Positions 12,501 through 24,539 of a DNA stretch of 64,000 nt are shown in pieces. A program made the position numbers and the translations under genes. Under the pieces are notes generated by a model that saw only the letters and a list, made by a program, of their open reading frames with translations, searched no databases and was not told where the DNA came from. Source of the DNA: Apostichopus japonicus. Lineage: Eukaryota; Echinodermata; Holothuroidea; Aspidochirotida; Stichopodidae. The DNA lies in NCBI RefSeq assembly GCF_037975245.1, contig NC_092576.1, forward strand, positions 39,641,611-39,705,610. The letters run 5' to 3'. The first letter of the stretch is position 1. Every line of letters begins with the position of its first letter.

Positions 12501-15500
12501 CGCTTTTTTGTTTGGATACAAGTCAAAACAGGCGTCGAATGAGCATTATTACGTGTATATTACGTCTATAAGGAACGACATAGACGCTGATTTCGGCAAT
12601 GATTTGTAAATATGTATCATGAGTTGCGAATAGATACACCAGGGTAACCATATCCAAGGTCAATAAATAGCTATTATCGATCGGCTATACGCAATTGCAG
12701 TGATTACGTCATCTGTTTCTCGTATCGAAGGTATACCCATAGCTATTACCGATTGACTGGACGACAACGTGTCGAAGCTACTTAGGCTATGCTACCATGA
12801 TAGCTTAATTACAAGCGGCCTGTTGGTGTATATGGATGGCTCTCGTCTTGTATGCGCGAGATCCCGGGTTCGATTCCCGGCCAACATTTTTGTCCTTTTA
12901 CATTTTGTTGCTTTTATTTTGATTTGCACGATTGATGAACATGCAGCTTTTGAATGTGTTGCATTCTAACTACTGAAACGGTATAATTTGTTTTCATGTT
13001 TTCACGGTCAATAAATAGCTATCACCGATCGTCTATAGGCAATTACAGTGAATAAGCCATTTTTTTATCGTGTCGAAGCTATCTATTTGCCGTAAGCACA
13101 TGCATTACCTATAGATGATGTATCGAAGCTACGTTTCAGGTGTAAAGGCCCCTTCGCGTCGCTTTTTTGTTTGGATACAAGTCAAAACAGGCGTCGAATG
13201 AGCATTATTACGTGTATATTACGTCTATAAGGAACGACATAGACGCTGATTTCGGCAATGATTTGTAAATATGTATCATGAGTTGCGAATAGATACACCA
13301 GGGTAACCATATCCAAGGTCAATAAATAGCTATTATCGATCGGCTATACGCAATTGCAGTGATTACGTCATCTGTTTCTCGTATCGAAGGTATACCCATA
13401 GCTATTACCGATTGACTGGACGACAACGTGTCGAAGCTACTTAGGCTATGCTACCATGATAGCTTAATTACAAGCGGCCTGTTGGTGTATATGGATGGCT
13501 CTCGTCTTGTATGCGCGAGATCCCGGGTTCGATTCCCGGCCAACATTTTTGTCCTTTTACATTTTGTTGCTTTTATTTTGATTTGCACGATTGATGAACA
13601 TGCAGCTTTTGAATGTGTTGCATTCTAACTACTGAAACGGTATAATTTGTTTTCATGTTTTCACGGTCAATAAATAGCTATCACCGATCGTCTATAGGCA
13701 ATTACAGTGAATAAGCCATTTTTTTATCGTGTCGAAGCTATCTATTTGCCGTAAGCACATGCATTACCTATAGATGATGTATCGAAGCTACGTTTCAGGT
13801 GTAAAGGCCCCTTCGCGTCGCTTTTTTTTGGATACAAGTCAAAACAGGCGGCGAATGAGCATTATTACGTGTATATTACGTCTATAAGGAACGACATAGA
13901 CGCTGATTTCGCCAATGATTTGTAAATATGTATCATGAGTTGCGAATAGATACACCAGGGTAACCATATCCAAGGTCAATAAATAGCTATTATCGATCGG
14001 CTATACGCAATTGCAGTGATTACGTCATCTGTTTCTCGTATCGAAGGTATACCCATAGCTATTACCCATTGACTGGACGACAACGTGTCGAAGCTACTTA
14101 GGCTATGCTACCATGATAGCTTAAGTACAAGCGGCCTGTTGGTGTATATGGATGGCTCTCGTCTTGTATGCGCGAGATCCCGGGTTCGATTCCCGGCCAA
14201 CATTTTTGTCCTTTTACATTTTGTTGCTTTTATTTTGATTTGCACGATTGATGAACATGCAGCTTTTGAATGTGTTGCATTCTAACTACTGAAACGGTAT
14301 AATTTGTTTTCATGTTTTCACGGTCAATAAATAGCTATCACCGATCGTCTATTGGCAATTACAGTGAATAAGCCATTTTTTTATCGTGTCGAAGCTATCT
14401 ATTTGCCGTAAGCACATGCATTACCTATAGATGATGTATCGAAGCTACGTTTCAGGTGTAAAGGCCCCTTCGCGTCGCTTTTTTGTTTGGATACAAGTCA
14501 AAACAGGCGTCGAATGAGCATTATTACGTGTATATTACGTCTATAAGGAACGACATAGACGCTGATTTCGGCAATGATTTGTAAATATGTATCATGAGTT
14601 GCGAATAGATACACCAGGGTAACCATATCCAAGGTCAATAAATAGCTATTATCGATCGGCTATACGCAATTGCAGTGATTACGTCATCTGTTTCTCGTAT
14701 GGAAGGTATACCCATAGCTATTACCGATTGACTGGACGACAACGTGTCGAAGCTACTTAGGCTATGCTACCATGATAGCTTAATTACAAGCGGCCTGTTG
14801 GTGTATATGGATGGCTCTCGTCTTGTATGCGCGAGATCCCGGGTTCGATTCCCGGCCAACATTTGTGTCCTTTTACATTTTGTTGCTTTTATTTTGATTT
14901 GCACGATTGATGAACATGCAGCTTTTGAATGTGTTGCATTCTAACTACTGAAACGGTATAATTTGTTTTCATGTTTTCACGGTCAATAAATAGCTATCAC
15001 CGATCGTCTATAGGCAATTACAGTGAATAAGCCATTTTTTTATCGTGTCGAAGCTATCTATTTGCCGTAAGCACATGCATTACCTATAGATGATGTATCG
15101 AAGCTACGTTTCAGGTGTAAAGGCCCCTTCGCGTCGCTTTTTTGTTTGGATACAAGTCAAAACAGGCGTCGAATGAGCATTATTACGTGTATATTACGTC
15201 TATAAGGAACGACATAGACGCTGATTTCGGCAATGATTTGTAAATATGTATCATGAGTTGCGAATAGATACACCAGGGTAACCATATCCAAGGTCAATAA
15301 ATAGCTATTATCGATCGGCTATACGCAATTGCAGTGATTACGTCATCTGTTTCTCGTATCGAAGGTATACCCATAGCTATTACCGATTGACTGGACGACA
15401 ACGTGTCGAAGCTACTTAGGCTATGCTACCATGATAGCTTAATTACAAGCGGCCTGTTGGTGTATATGGATGGCTCTCGTCTTGTATGCGCGAGATCCCG

Positions 15501-16410
15501 GGTTCGATTCCCGGCCAACATTTTTGTCCTTTTACATTTTGTTGCTTTTATTTTGATTTGCACGATTGATGAACATGCAGCTTTTGAATGGGTTGCATTC
15601 TAACTACTGAAACGGTATAATTTGTTTTCATGTTTTCACGGTCAATAAATAGCTATCACCGATCGTCTATAGGCAATTACAGTGAATAAGCCATTTTTTT
15701 ATCGTGTCGAAGCTATCTATTTGCCGTAAGCACATGCATTACCTATAGATGATGTATCGAAGCTACGTTTCAGGTGTAAAGGCCCCTTCGCGTCGCTTTT
15801 TTTTGGATACAAGTCAAAACAGGCGGCGAATGAGCATTATTACGTGTATATTACGTCTATAAGGAACGACATAGACGCTGATTTCGGCAATGATTTGTAA
15901 ATATGTATCATGAGTTGCGAATAGATACACCAGGGTAACCATATCCACGGTCAATAAATAGCTATTATCGATCGGCTATACGCAATTGCAGTGATTACGT
16001 CATCTGTTTCTCGTATGGAAGGTATACCCATAGCTATTACCGATTGACTGGACGACAACGTGTCGAAGCTACTTAGGCTATGCTACCATGATAGCTTAAG
16101 TACAAGCGGCCTGTTGGTGTATATGGATGGCTCTCGTCTTGTATGCGCGAGATCCCGGGTTCGATTCCCGGCCAACATTTGTGTCCTTTTACATTTTGTT
16201 GCTTTTATTTTGATTTGCACGATTGATGAACATGCAGCTTTTGAATGTGTTGCATTCTAACTACTGAAACGGTATAATTTGTTTTCATGTTTTCACGGTC
16301 AATAAATAGCTATCACCGATCGTCTATAGGCAATTACAGTGAATAAGCCATTTTTTTATCGTGTCGAAGCTATCTATTTGCCGTAAGCACATGCATTACC
16401 TATAGATGAT

Positions 16411-19400
16411 GTCTCGAAGCTACGTTTTAGGTGTAAAGTCGCGCACTTTTATTGCTACAAGTCAAAACAGGCTCGAGTGAACATTATTACGTGTAGATTA
16501 CGTCTATAAGGAACGACATAGACGCTGATTTCGGGAATAATTTCTAAATATGTATCATGAGTTGCGAAAAATACACCAGGGTAACCATATCCAAGGTCAA
16601 TAAATAGCTATTATCGATCGGCTATACGCAATTGCAGTGATTACGTCATCTGTTTTTCGTATCGAAGGTATACCTACAGCTATTACCGATTGACTGGACG
16701 ACAACGTGTCGAAGCTACTTAGGCTATGCTACCATGTTAGTTTATGTACAAGCGGCCTGTTGGTCTATATGGATGACACTCGTCTTGTATGCGCGAGATC
16801 CCGGGTTCGATTCCCGGCCAACATTTTAGTCCTTTTACATTTTGTTGCTTTTATTTTGATTTGCACGATTGATGAACATTCAGCATTTGAATGTGTGGCA
16901 TTATAACTACTGAAACGGTATAATTTGTTTTCATGTTTTCACGGTCAATAAATAGCTATCACCGATCGTCTGTAGGCAATTACAGTGAATTAGCCATTTA
17001 TTTATCGTGTCGAAGCTTTCTAGTTGCCGTAAGCACATGAATTACCTATAGATGATGTCTCGAAGCTACGTTTTAGGTGTAAAGTCGCGCACTTTTATTG
17101 CTACAAGTCAAAACAGGCTCGAGTGAACATTATTAGGTGTAGATTACGTCTATAAGGAACGACATAGACGCTGATTTCGGGAATAATTTCTAAATATGTA
17201 TCATGAGTTGCGAAAAATACACCAGGGTAACCATATCCAAGGTCAATAAATAGCTATTATCGATCGGCTATACGCAATTGCAGTGATTACGTCATCTGTT
17301 TTTCGTATCGAAGGTATACCTACAGCTATTACCGATTGACTGGACGACAACGTGTCGAAGCTACTTAGGCTATGCTACCATGTTAGTTTATGTACAAGCG
17401 GCCTGTTGGTCTATATGGATGACTCTCGTCTTGTATGCGCGAGATCCCGGGTTCGATTCCCGGCCAACATTTTTGTCCTTTTACATTTTGTTGCTTTTAT
17501 TTTGATTTGCACGATTGATGAACATGCAGCTTTTGAATGTGTTGCATTCTAACTACTGAAACGGTATAATTTGTTTTCATGTTTTCACGGTCAATAAATA
17601 GCTATCACCGATCGTCTATAGGCAATTACAGTGAATAAGCCATTTTTTTATCGTGTCGAAGCTATCTATTTGCCGTAAGCACATGCATTACCTATAGATG
17701 ATGTCTCGAAGCTACGTTTTAGGTGTAAAGTCGCGCACTTTTATTGCTACAAGTCAAAACAGGCTCGAGTGAACATTATTAGGTGTAGATTACGTCTATA
17801 AGGAACGACATAGACGCTGATTTCGGGAATAATTTCTAAATATGTATCATGAGTTGCGAAAAATACACCAGGGTAACCATATCCAAGGTCAATAAATAGC
17901 TATTATCGATCGGCTATACGCAATTGCAGTGATTACGTCATCCGTTTTTCGTATCGAAGGTATACCTACAGCTATTACCGATTGACTGGACGACAACGTG
18001 TCGAAGCTACTTAGGCTATGCTACCATGTTAGTTTATGTACAAGCGGCCTGTTGGTCTATATGGATGACACTCGTCTTGTATGCGCGAGATCCCGGGTTC
18101 GATTCCCGGCCAACATTTTTGTCCTTTTACATTTTGTTGCTTTTATTTTGATTTGCACGATTGATGAACATTCAGCATTTGAATGTGTGGCATTATAACT
18201 ACTGAAACGGTATAATTTGTTTTCATGTTTTCACGGTCAATAAATAGCTATCACCGATCGTCTGTAGGCAATTACAGTGAATTAGCCATTTATTTATCGT
18301 GTCGAAGCTTTCTAGTTGCCGTAAGCACATGAATTACCTATAGATGATGTCTCGAAGCTACGTTTTAGGTGTAAAGTCGCGCACTTTTATTGCTACAAGT
18401 CAAAACAGGCTCGAGTGAACATTATTAGGTGTAGATTACGTCTATAAGGAACGACATAGACGCTGATTTCGGGAATAATTTCTAAATATGTATCATGAGT
18501 TGCGAAAAATACACCAGGGTAACCATATCCAAGGTCAATAAATAGCTATTATCGATCGGCTATACGCAATTGCAGTGATTACGTCATCTGTTTTTCGTAT
18601 CGAAGGTATACCTACAGCTATTACCGATTGACTGGACGACAACGTGTCGAAGCTACTTAGGCTATGCTACCTTGTTAGTTTATGTACAAGCGGCCTGTTG
18701 GTCTATATGGATGACACTCGTCTTGTATGCGCGAGATCCCGGGTTCGATTCCCGGCCAACATTTTTGTCCTTTTACATTTTGTTGCTTTTATTTTGATTT
18801 GCACGATTGATGAACATTCAGCATTTGAATGTGTGGCATTATAACTACTGAAACGGTATAATTTGTTTTCATGTTTTCACGGTCAATAAATAGCTATCAC
18901 CGATCGTCTGTAGGCAATTACAGTGAATTAGCCATTTATTTATCGTGTCGAAGCTTTCTAATTGCCGTAAGCACATGAATTACCTATAGATGATGTCTCG
19001 AAGCTACGTTTTAGGTGTAAAGTCGCGCACTTTTATTGCTACAAGTCAAAACAGGCTCGAGTGAACATTATTAGGTGTAGATTACGTCTATAAGGAACGA
19101 CATAGACGCTGATTTCGGGAATAATTTCTAAATATGTATCATGAGTTGCGAAAAATACACCAGGGTAACCATATCCAAGGTCAATAAATAGCTATTATCG
19201 ATCGGCTATACGCAATTGCAGTGATTACGTCATCTGTTTTTCGTATCGAAGGTATACCTACAGCTATTATCGATTGACTGGACGACAACGTGTCGAAGCT
19301 ACTTAGGCTATGCTACCATGTTAGTTTATGTACAAGCGGCCTGTTGGTCTATATGGATGACTCTCGTCTTGTATGCGCGAGATCCCGGGTTCGATTCCCG

Positions 19401-21641
19401 GCCAACATTTTTGTCCTTTTACATTTTGTTGCTTTTATTTTGATTTGCACGATTGATGAACATTCAGCATTTGAATGTGTGGCATTATAACTACTGAAAC
19501 GGTATAATTTGTTTTCATGTTTTCACGGTCAATAAATAGCTATCACCGATCGTCTATAGGCAATTACAGTGAATTAGCCATTTATTTATCGTGTCGAAGC
19601 TTTCTAGTTGCCGTAAACACATGAATTACCTATAGATGATGTCTCGAAGCTACGTTTTAGGTGTAAAGTCGCGCACTTTTATTGCTACAAGTCAAAACAG
19701 GCTCGAGTGAACATTATTAGGTGTAGATTACGTCTATAAGGAACGACATAGACGCTGATTTCGGGAATAATTTCTAAATATGTATCATGAGTTGCGAAAA
19801 ATACACCAGGGTAACCATATCCAAGGTCAATAAATAGCTATTATCGATCGGCTATACGCAATTGCAGTGATTACGTCATCTGTTTTTCGTATCGAAGGTA
19901 TACCTACAGCTATTACCGATTGACTGGACGACAACGTGTCGAAGCTACTTAGGCTATGCTACCATGTTAGTTTATGTACAAGCGGCCTGTTGGTCTATAT
20001 GGATGACTCTCGTCTTGTATGCGCGAGATCCCGGGTTCGATTCCCGGCCAACATTTTTGTCCTTTTACATTTTGTTGCTTTTATTTTGATTTGCACGATT
20101 GATGAACATTCAGCATTTGAATGTGTGGCATTATAACTACTGAAACGGTATAATTTGTTTTCATGTTTTCACGGTCAATAAATAGCTATCACCGATCGTC
20201 TGTAGGCAATTACAGTGAATTAGCCATTTATTTATCGTGTCGAAGCTTTCTAGTTGCCGTAAGCACATGAATTACCTATAGATGATGTCTCGAAGCTACG
20301 TTTTAGGTGTAAAGTCGCGCACTTTTATTGCTACAAGTCAAAACAGGCTCGAGTGAACATTATTAGGTGTAGATTACGTCTATAAGGAACGACATAGACG
20401 CTGATTTCGGGAATAATTTCTAAATATGTATCATGAGTTGCGAAAAATACACCAGGGTAACCATATCCAAGGTCAATAAATAGCTATTATCGATCGGCTA
20501 TACGCAATTGCAGTGATTACGTCATCTGTTTTTCGTATCGAAGGTATACCTACAGCTATTACCGATTGACTGGACGACAACGTGTCGAAGCTACTTAGGC
20601 TATGCTACCATGTTAGTTTATGTACAAGCGGCCTGTTGGTCTATATGGATGACACTCGTCTTGTATGCGCGAGATCCCGGGTTCGATTCCCGGCCAACAT
20701 TTTTGTCCTTTTACATTTTGTTGCTTTTATTTTGATTTGCACGATTGATGAACATTCAGCATTTGAATGTGTTGCATTATAACTACTGAAACGGTATAAT
20801 TTGTTTTCATGTTTTCACGGTCAATAAATAGCTATCACCGATCGTCTGTAGGCAATTACAGTGAATTAGCCATTTATTTATCGTGTCGAAGCTTTCTAGT
20901 TGCCGTAAGCACATGAATTACCTATAGATGATGTCTCGAAGCTACGTTTTAGGTGTAAAGTCGCGCACTTTTATTGCTACAAGTCAAAACAGGCTCGAGT
21001 GAACATTATTAGGTGTAGATTACGTCTATAAGGAACGACATAGACGCTGATTTCGGGAATAATTTCTAAATATGTATCATGAGTTGCGAAAAATACACCA
21101 GGGTAACCATATCCAAGGTCAATAAATAGCTATTATCGATCGGCTATACGCAATTGCAGTGATTACGTCATCTGTTTTTCGTATCGAAGGTATACCTACA
21201 GCTATTACCGATTGACTGGACGACAACGTGTCGAAGCTACTTAGGCTATGCTACCTTGTTAGTTTATGTACAAGCGGCCTGTTGGTCTATATGGATGACA
21301 CTCGTCTTGTATGCGCGAGATCCCGGGTTCGATTCCCGGCCAACATTTTTGTCCTTTTACATTTTGTTGCTTTTATTTTGATTTGCACGATTGATGAACA
21401 TTCAGCATTTGAATGTGTGGCATTATAACTACTGAAACGGTATAATTTGTTTTCATGTTTTCACGGTCAATAAATAGCTATCACCGATCGTCTGTAGGCA
21501 ATTACAGTGAATTAGCCATTTATTTATCGTGTCGAAGCTTTCTAATTGCCGTAAGCACATGAATTACCTATAGATGATGTCTCGAAGCTACGTTTTAGGT
21601 GTAAAGTCGCGCACTTTTATTGCTACAAGTCAAAACAGGCT
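16411..21641 (+). repeat. Block B of the array: 8 units of 646 bp
   Basis: Eight copies are spaced at exactly 646 bp. They differ from block A by a shortened segment after AGGTGTAAAG (the GGCCCCTTCGCG stretch and T-run are replaced by TCGCGCACTTTTATTG), by GAATAATTTC in place of CAATGATTTG, by GCGAAAAATACACC in place of GCGAATAGATACACC, and by about a dozen substitutions. Spacing is far more uniform than in block A, which suggests more recent amplification. The unit around 17352-17700 is a mosaic with a block-A 3' half. Confidence 0.9.
16757..16824 (+). tRNA. tRNA-like Pol III unit, block B type (first of 8)
   Basis: This has the same 68-nt layout as the block-A type, with substitutions confined to the 5' part: TGGTCTATATGG in the A box and GATGACAC or GATGACTC before the anticodon arm. 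From CTCGTCTTG to CCAACAT the sequence is identical to block A, including the perfect B box. In this copy the following T-run is TTTTAG, the shortest terminator-like run of the block; the others have TTTTTG. Other copies start at 17403, 18049, 18695, 19341, 19987, 20633 and 21279. The D arm is again unpaired, so function as an amino-acid acceptor is doubtful. Confidence 0.48.
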
Positions 21642-21876
21642 CGAGTGAACATTATTAGGTGTAGATTACGTCTATAAGGAACGACATAGACGCTGATTTC
21701 GGGAATAATTTCTAAATATGTATAATGAGTTGCGAAAAATACACCAGGGTAACCATATCCAAGGTCAATAAATAGCTATTATCGATCGTCTATAGGCAAT
21801 TACAGTGACTTAGCCATTTATTTATCGTGTCGAAGCTTTCTAGTTGCCGTAAGCACATGAATTACCTATAGATAGA
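21642..21876 (+). repeat. Terminal array unit with internal deletion of the tRNA-like core
   Basis: The last copy begins like a block-B unit. At about 21789 it jumps from the first internal sub-repeat (TAGCTATTATCGATCG) straight into the second (TCTATAGGCAATTACAG). These sub-repeats normally lie about 349 bp apart, so the intervening stretch, including the whole tRNA-like segment, is missing. After the CCTATAGATAG motif the sequence becomes unique. The deletion is what recombination between the two internal sub-repeats would produce. Confidence 0.88.
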
Positions 21877-23640
21877 CCCTAATATCGCCTGTCGTCCAAT
21901 TCCGTGTATACCAAGTGAATATAAATCAGACCTGTTCAAGCCTGAAACAGCTTCGATGATTATACCTATAATATTAATGAGGAAATAACGTGTTATGATG
22001 CAAGGTACGGTACATTAAACAGATGGACGCCTACAGTAAACAGATGCATTAAAATGGGTGTCTACAACCCTAAGATTTAAGACCTATAAGACCCGCTGCA
22101 CATTAAGAGCCAACGAACTACAAAACTAAGCCTCAACTGCAAAACTAAGACCCCCCCCCCCTTACCAACTGCAAAACCAAGACTTAATCAAAACTGAGAT
22201 CCGCACATGCATGTAAGGTGGATCATTGCCCAGAAGGATCATGAACTGTGGATGCGGGAATATATATTTTTCGATGACATAAATGCAAATATCGATCAGT
22301 ATCAATATTTAAAACAGCATCAGTTTGAAGGAGAAGCCGGGCGTACTAAATGATTGTGCTAAGAGAGGTAGAGCGCATTCTCATCTGAAAGTACAACACA
22401 AAAAGCTATAAAATGTTACTTAATATTTTGCACTATAACATCGGCCAATCATCCTTAATATCAACTTTATGATTTAAGAAAGAGATCAGTGTCGCAACCA
22501 GAGCGGCTCTGTCGGAAATGTCCCCCCCCCCCTTCCCCCACTATACCATCATCGACGGTGTCAGTTTGACTGCGTCTCGTTCATGTAGTATATCCTACTG
22601 CATGCGGTGGGTTGAAATTCTAACACCTAAAGTCAAGTAAACCTATATAATAATTAAGGTGACCAAACATCCCCGAAGGTTTTTCTCAAACCACCATAGT
22701 ATACCTTGATATCCTCAGAACGACTGAATATGCATATAACTCTTATTTAAGCTTACTCTGACTGTTAGATTTAAACATTTAGCCTAAAGCTTTGAGACCT
22801 ATTGCTAGCTTTTGAGCCTGAGGATGTTGTATATATTTCTCCCTACAATAGAAAATATATATATTATAGAAGTTCAGATAACAGCAAAACTCACTCCTTC
22901 TCTTTCGAAATAAAGTATAACATTTTCCCCATATCCTAATTCTCGAAGAGTTGCTTCCATTTTCGACAGTTGTGTATATTATTTCAATTCCGTGTTGATG
23001 ATGATTCGGTGGGCTTGAAACAATAACTCCCGCTATCTCAAATCAACGCCGTATACTGAGACGGCTCTGGCCACAAAAGTATAAGCGCGCCATAACTTCG
23101 TTGCATGATATTACATTGTTGCACGAATTGATGCCGTTGGATTAAAAGTTGTTGTCTGAAAAGCTGTCGTCGTAGCGATCTACTACGTCGATGTATATCT
23201 GTATTACGGTAAGTGAAATAGCGCCGTCATCATCTGTTCTCAGCTTGTTATCAGTGCAGTTTACGTAGGCTTCACGTGTGTTTATGTTGTAATCATATGC
23301 GGTATACCCGTCAATAAAATAATTAACGATGACAACACAGAAAGTAATGACGTTCTCATACTGAAATATGATGTTTATGTATATTTTTGCGTCGTTGTTA
23401 TACTATTTTACGTAGCTGTTGTATACATTTATGTCGTTATTGCACATAAGTATAACATCATTACATCAAATCACGTCGTCGTCATTCGAATTTATGTAGT
23501 CATCAATATAATAAACGTTGTTGTTGTTTGATTGTGCCCTTTTTGCGTTTCATAATTTTCAGCTAAAACAATCGTTTCTATCGTCAGCTACATGCGACAT
23601 AAACAGTTTGAGGTTTAGATATCAACGTCATCGTTAAAAT
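21877..23640. other. Unique DNA right of the array, no gene recognised
   Basis: I see no open frame, tRNA or splice-bounded exon here. C-runs occur near 22150 and 22507. Between 23160 and 23530 there is a loose recurrence of ACGTCGTTGTTAT-like words about every 22 bp (near 23389, 23411 and 23432), possibly a decayed tandem repeat. Confidence 0.5.
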
Positions 23641-24056
23641 TAAATGATTTATCATAGAATGTGATAATTTGCCTCAGTCGGCCATCATAATACATGACTG
23701 ATAAAGCCCCCAGGTTAATGTCATTCGGGAAAATGGAAACTAAGAATCGGTGTCGCACTCCAACAATACAATTTAATCATATCGGATTTGTCTCCCTAGT
23801 TCACAACACATGACATTGGCATTATAACGTACTATACATAGCATGGATAACATTAGAAAACCTCTATACCATTAATATGCAATTATAGCTTGCTCCAAAG
23901 AGAAGCCGTGTCCACCAAATCAAAGGCTTTCTTGTAGTCAATAAATGCGCAATAAACACGTTTCTTTTTGTCTTAAATACAAATCACTAATTCTTATGTA
24001 GAACAATATATGTCATTTATCGTTGAACGACCTGCTCGTTACCTTATTTGATCTTT
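23640..24056 (-). pseudogene. Decayed reverse-transcriptase fragment of a non-LTR retrotransposon
   Basis: Read on the minus strand, one frame gives RAGRSTINDIY, two stops, then CAFIDYKKAFDLVDTASLWSKL. This matches the conserved reverse-transcriptase block around the first catalytic aspartate in LINE-type polymerases (GRST...FIDYKKAFDxVD). Further on, in another frame near 23705-23775, VGVRHRFLVSIFPNDI resembles the next block, usually VGVRQG followed by LSxxLFxxxxNDI. Stops and frame changes show the copy is dead. The clade cannot be assigned from such short pieces. A possible more N-terminal piece of the same element lies at 24540-24845. Confidence 0.75.
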
Positions 24057-24059
24057 TAT

Positions 24060-24428
24060 AGATCTGCTTTATTGGGTCTAATTAAAGCACGCGCTATAGC
24101 TAGGAAAGTTTTGTGATTATGTGATTATGTAATCGACCTGCCACGGTCGTAAATCGACCTCAGGCTTTACAATTAGCATGTACAGCTTCTTAATACACCA
24201 TTAGGCTCTTTGTGTCAACACTGTGTGGAAATATGTTCATGTCTACAGTGTAGTTAATTAATCATACAGCGTTCATACAGAGACTCTCATACAAGAAAAA
24301 AATATGTGGCAGGCGTTGCAGACTAATTAGTAAAAAGAGGTCATTTTACGACCAAGGCAGGTCGATTATGTAATCACAAGAAACTTTTCCATGATAGCGT
24401 GCTATAGTTGGGGTCTATATAGCAGACC
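24060..24428. mobile_element. Fold-back (inverted-repeat) element
   Basis: The left arm (about 24060-24155) and the right arm (about 24343-24428) are reverse complements with some mismatches and a small indel. Shared stretches include ATTATGTAATCGACCTGCC, ACGACC/GGTCGT and GCACGCTATAG-like sequence. The arms are separated by about 190 bp of unrelated AT-rich DNA. Long inverted arms with a short spacer are typical of non-autonomous fold-back or MITE elements. I found no clear target-site duplication. It sits between the two retrotransposon fragments and may have inserted into that element. Confidence 0.6.
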
Positions 24429-24539
24429 TTTAACATTGCAGTATTTTTTTAATGATACTTATCTATATATGTATATATATATATATATATTTTTTTTTTG
24501 GGGGGGGGCATTTCATTCTATATTAGTTGGATAAGATCA

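Larger units (their letters stand above)
1..16410 (+). repeat. Block A of the array: 25 units of 657-661 bp
   Basis: Each unit can be read from the ATGAGCATTATTACG motif at base 1; the next begins at 662. Length differences come mainly from two homopolymers, one after GCCA (7-9 T) and one after GCGTCGC. Markers that separate sub-lineages are CGTATGG versus CGTATCG, TACCGATTG versus TACCCATTG, CTTGTAT versus CTTCTAT in the tRNA-like anticodon position, and TAAGTAC versus TAATTAC. The markers are arranged periodically, giving a dimer in 2.9-6.8 kb and a trimer in 12.1-16.0 kb. Block A changes to block B inside the last unit near 16410. Confidence 0.9.
1..21876 (+). repeat. Tandem satellite array, ~660/646-bp units with tRNA-like core
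   Basis: The same unit recurs head to tail without interruption from base 1 to about 21876, and the array starts before the window. Successive copies are 657-661 bp apart up to about 16.4 kb and exactly 646 bp apart after that. Copies differ mostly by single substitutions and by lengths of short T-runs. I count 33 full units plus one shortened terminal unit. Every full unit has a tRNA-like segment with a B box, T-runs that could stop RNA polymerase III, and degenerate internal sub-repeats. A 66-codon open frame (first at 231-431) recurs in each unit. It begins with GTG and runs through the tRNA-like segment, so I treat it as a by-product of repetition. The array is CpG-rich compared with the DNA to its right. 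Whether it is a satellite or a multicopy RNA gene cluster cannot be decided from sequence alone. Confidence 0.97.

Noticed and set aside
1-21876. CRISPR-like array
   Set aside because: The whole unit is repeated, not a short repeat with unique spacers, and the window is clearly eukaryotic.
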